DNA from: Chitinophaga pinensis
GTDB lineage: Bacteria; Bacteroidota; Bacteroidia; Flavobacteriales_D; Crocinitomicaceae
Length of the DNA stretch: 14,433 nt
Assembly (NCBI GenBank): GCA_945861175.1
Contig: CAMATR010000011.1
Location: 1-14,433 of the forward strand
Direction of reading: 5' to 3'
Both the position numbers and the translations under genes were made by a program. The notes under the pieces were generated by a model. It saw nothing but the letters and a program-made list of their open reading frames with translations. It had not been told where the DNA came from and searched no databases. Below, in pieces: positions 14,053 to 14,433 of the stretch (position 1 is the stretch's first letter; the number at the start of each line of letters is the position of its first letter).

Positions 14053-14433
14053 ATGATTAAAAAGCCAAGCATATTGATTATTTATACCGGAGGAACAATT
14101 GGTATGATAAAAGATCAAGAGACAGGTCAGTTAAAAACATTCGATTTTAAGCATATTTATAATCATGTTCCTGAAATCCATAGATTGAATGTTGAATTAA
14201 CGACATTGAGTTTTGAAAATCCTATTGATTCCTCAGAAATGAATCCAATGCACTGGCAAAAAATGGCTCAAATTGTCCATTATAACTATTTGGAGTATGA
14301 TGGGTTTGTTATTTTACATGGTTCAGATACGATGGCATTTTCTGCTTCAGCATTAAGTTTTATGCTCCAAGGGCTTAAGAAACCAGTTATTTTTACCGGT
14401 TCACAATTACCAATCGGAACTATTCGCACGGAT
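14053..14433 (+). CDS. ansA: Type I L-asparaginase, N-terminal part (3' end outside window)
   Basis: ATG 14053 follows the tatD stop by 1 nt and opens a frame of 127 residues that runs off the right edge. 'YTGGTIGM' (11-18) carries the first catalytic Thr (Thr12). 'DSSEMNP' (59-65) matches the substrate-binding Ser region. 'VILHGSDTMAFSASALSFML' (86-105) is the second signature, and 'FTGSQLPIG' (114-122) followed by 'RTD' is typical of the cytosolic type I enzymes. The enzyme hydrolyses asparagine to aspartate and ammonia. In the second signature the usual HGTDT reads HGSDT, so the second catalytic Thr is replaced by Ser91. The lack of a signal peptide also fits the cytosolic type I form. The C-terminal half cannot be judged here. 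Confidence 0.93.
   Translation, partial: MIKKPSILIIYTGGTIGMIKDQETGQLKTFDFKHIYNHVPEIHRLNVELTTLSFENPIDSSEMNPMHWQKMAQIVHYNYLEYDGFVILHGSDTMAFSASALSFMLQGLKKPVIFTGSQLPIGTIRTD

Noticed and set aside
1..14433. Mobile elements, CRISPR arrays, tRNA genes, defence genes
   Set aside because: No transposase, integrase, spaced direct repeats or tRNA-like folding segments were seen; all space is taken up by ordinary genes and gaps of at most about 110 nt.

Overview
The window is AT-rich, densely packed chromosomal DNA from a member of the Bacteroidota, most likely a Flavobacteriales-type bacterium. Three things point there: a type IX secretion (T9SS) surface cassette with a gliding-type (CHU_C, type B) C-terminal sorting domain next to a PorP/SprF protein and a PorE-like protein; a promoter matching the Bacteroidota consensus (TTG, about 18 nt, TAnnTTTG); and characteristic families such as DUF2141 and the tatD-ansA pair. 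No tRNA, rRNA, CRISPR array, insertion sequence or phage gene was seen, and no gene-free stretch exceeds about 110 nt.

Layout. (1) Positions 1-847 (+): the 3' end of a SCO1/SenC copper chaperone overlaps a DUF420/CtaM-like membrane protein, together an apparent cytochrome oxidase assembly unit. (2) Positions 910-6390 (+): a three-gene T9SS cassette. It encodes a 989-residue secreted multidomain protein, a PorP/SprF outer-membrane protein and a PD40 / SprB-like / OmpA-like protein of PorE type. It ends at a strong bidirectional terminator (6405-6446). (3) Positions 6440-8214 (-): a metallo-beta-lactamase-fold hydrolase followed 2 nt later by a GT4 glycosyltransferase. (4) Positions 8312-8845 (+): an unrecognised small lipoprotein, transcribed divergently from the hydrolase. 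(5) Positions 8933-10975 (+): polyphosphate kinase 1, overlapping at its 3' end a convergent DUF2141 gene (10968-11387, -). (6) Positions 11498-14433 (+): UDP-glucose 4-epimerase, an outer-membrane beta-barrel protein, a TatD-family nuclease and the start of a type I L-asparaginase, each within a few nt of the next.

Most of the window is ordinary housekeeping. The most interesting part is the T9SS cassette. It has the make-up of a self-contained surface-display unit: a cargo with disulfide-rich Ig-like repeats, its probable dedicated SprF-like partner, and a PorE-like protein. The PorE-like protein carries an SprB-type repeat where a carboxypeptidase-regulatory domain would be expected, and its OmpA-like domain lacks the usual GHTD motif. 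Secondary points are an EF-hand-like loop in the CtaM-like protein, a mirror-image divergent promoter region at 8215-8311, and a Ser in place of the usual catalytic Thr in the asparaginase.
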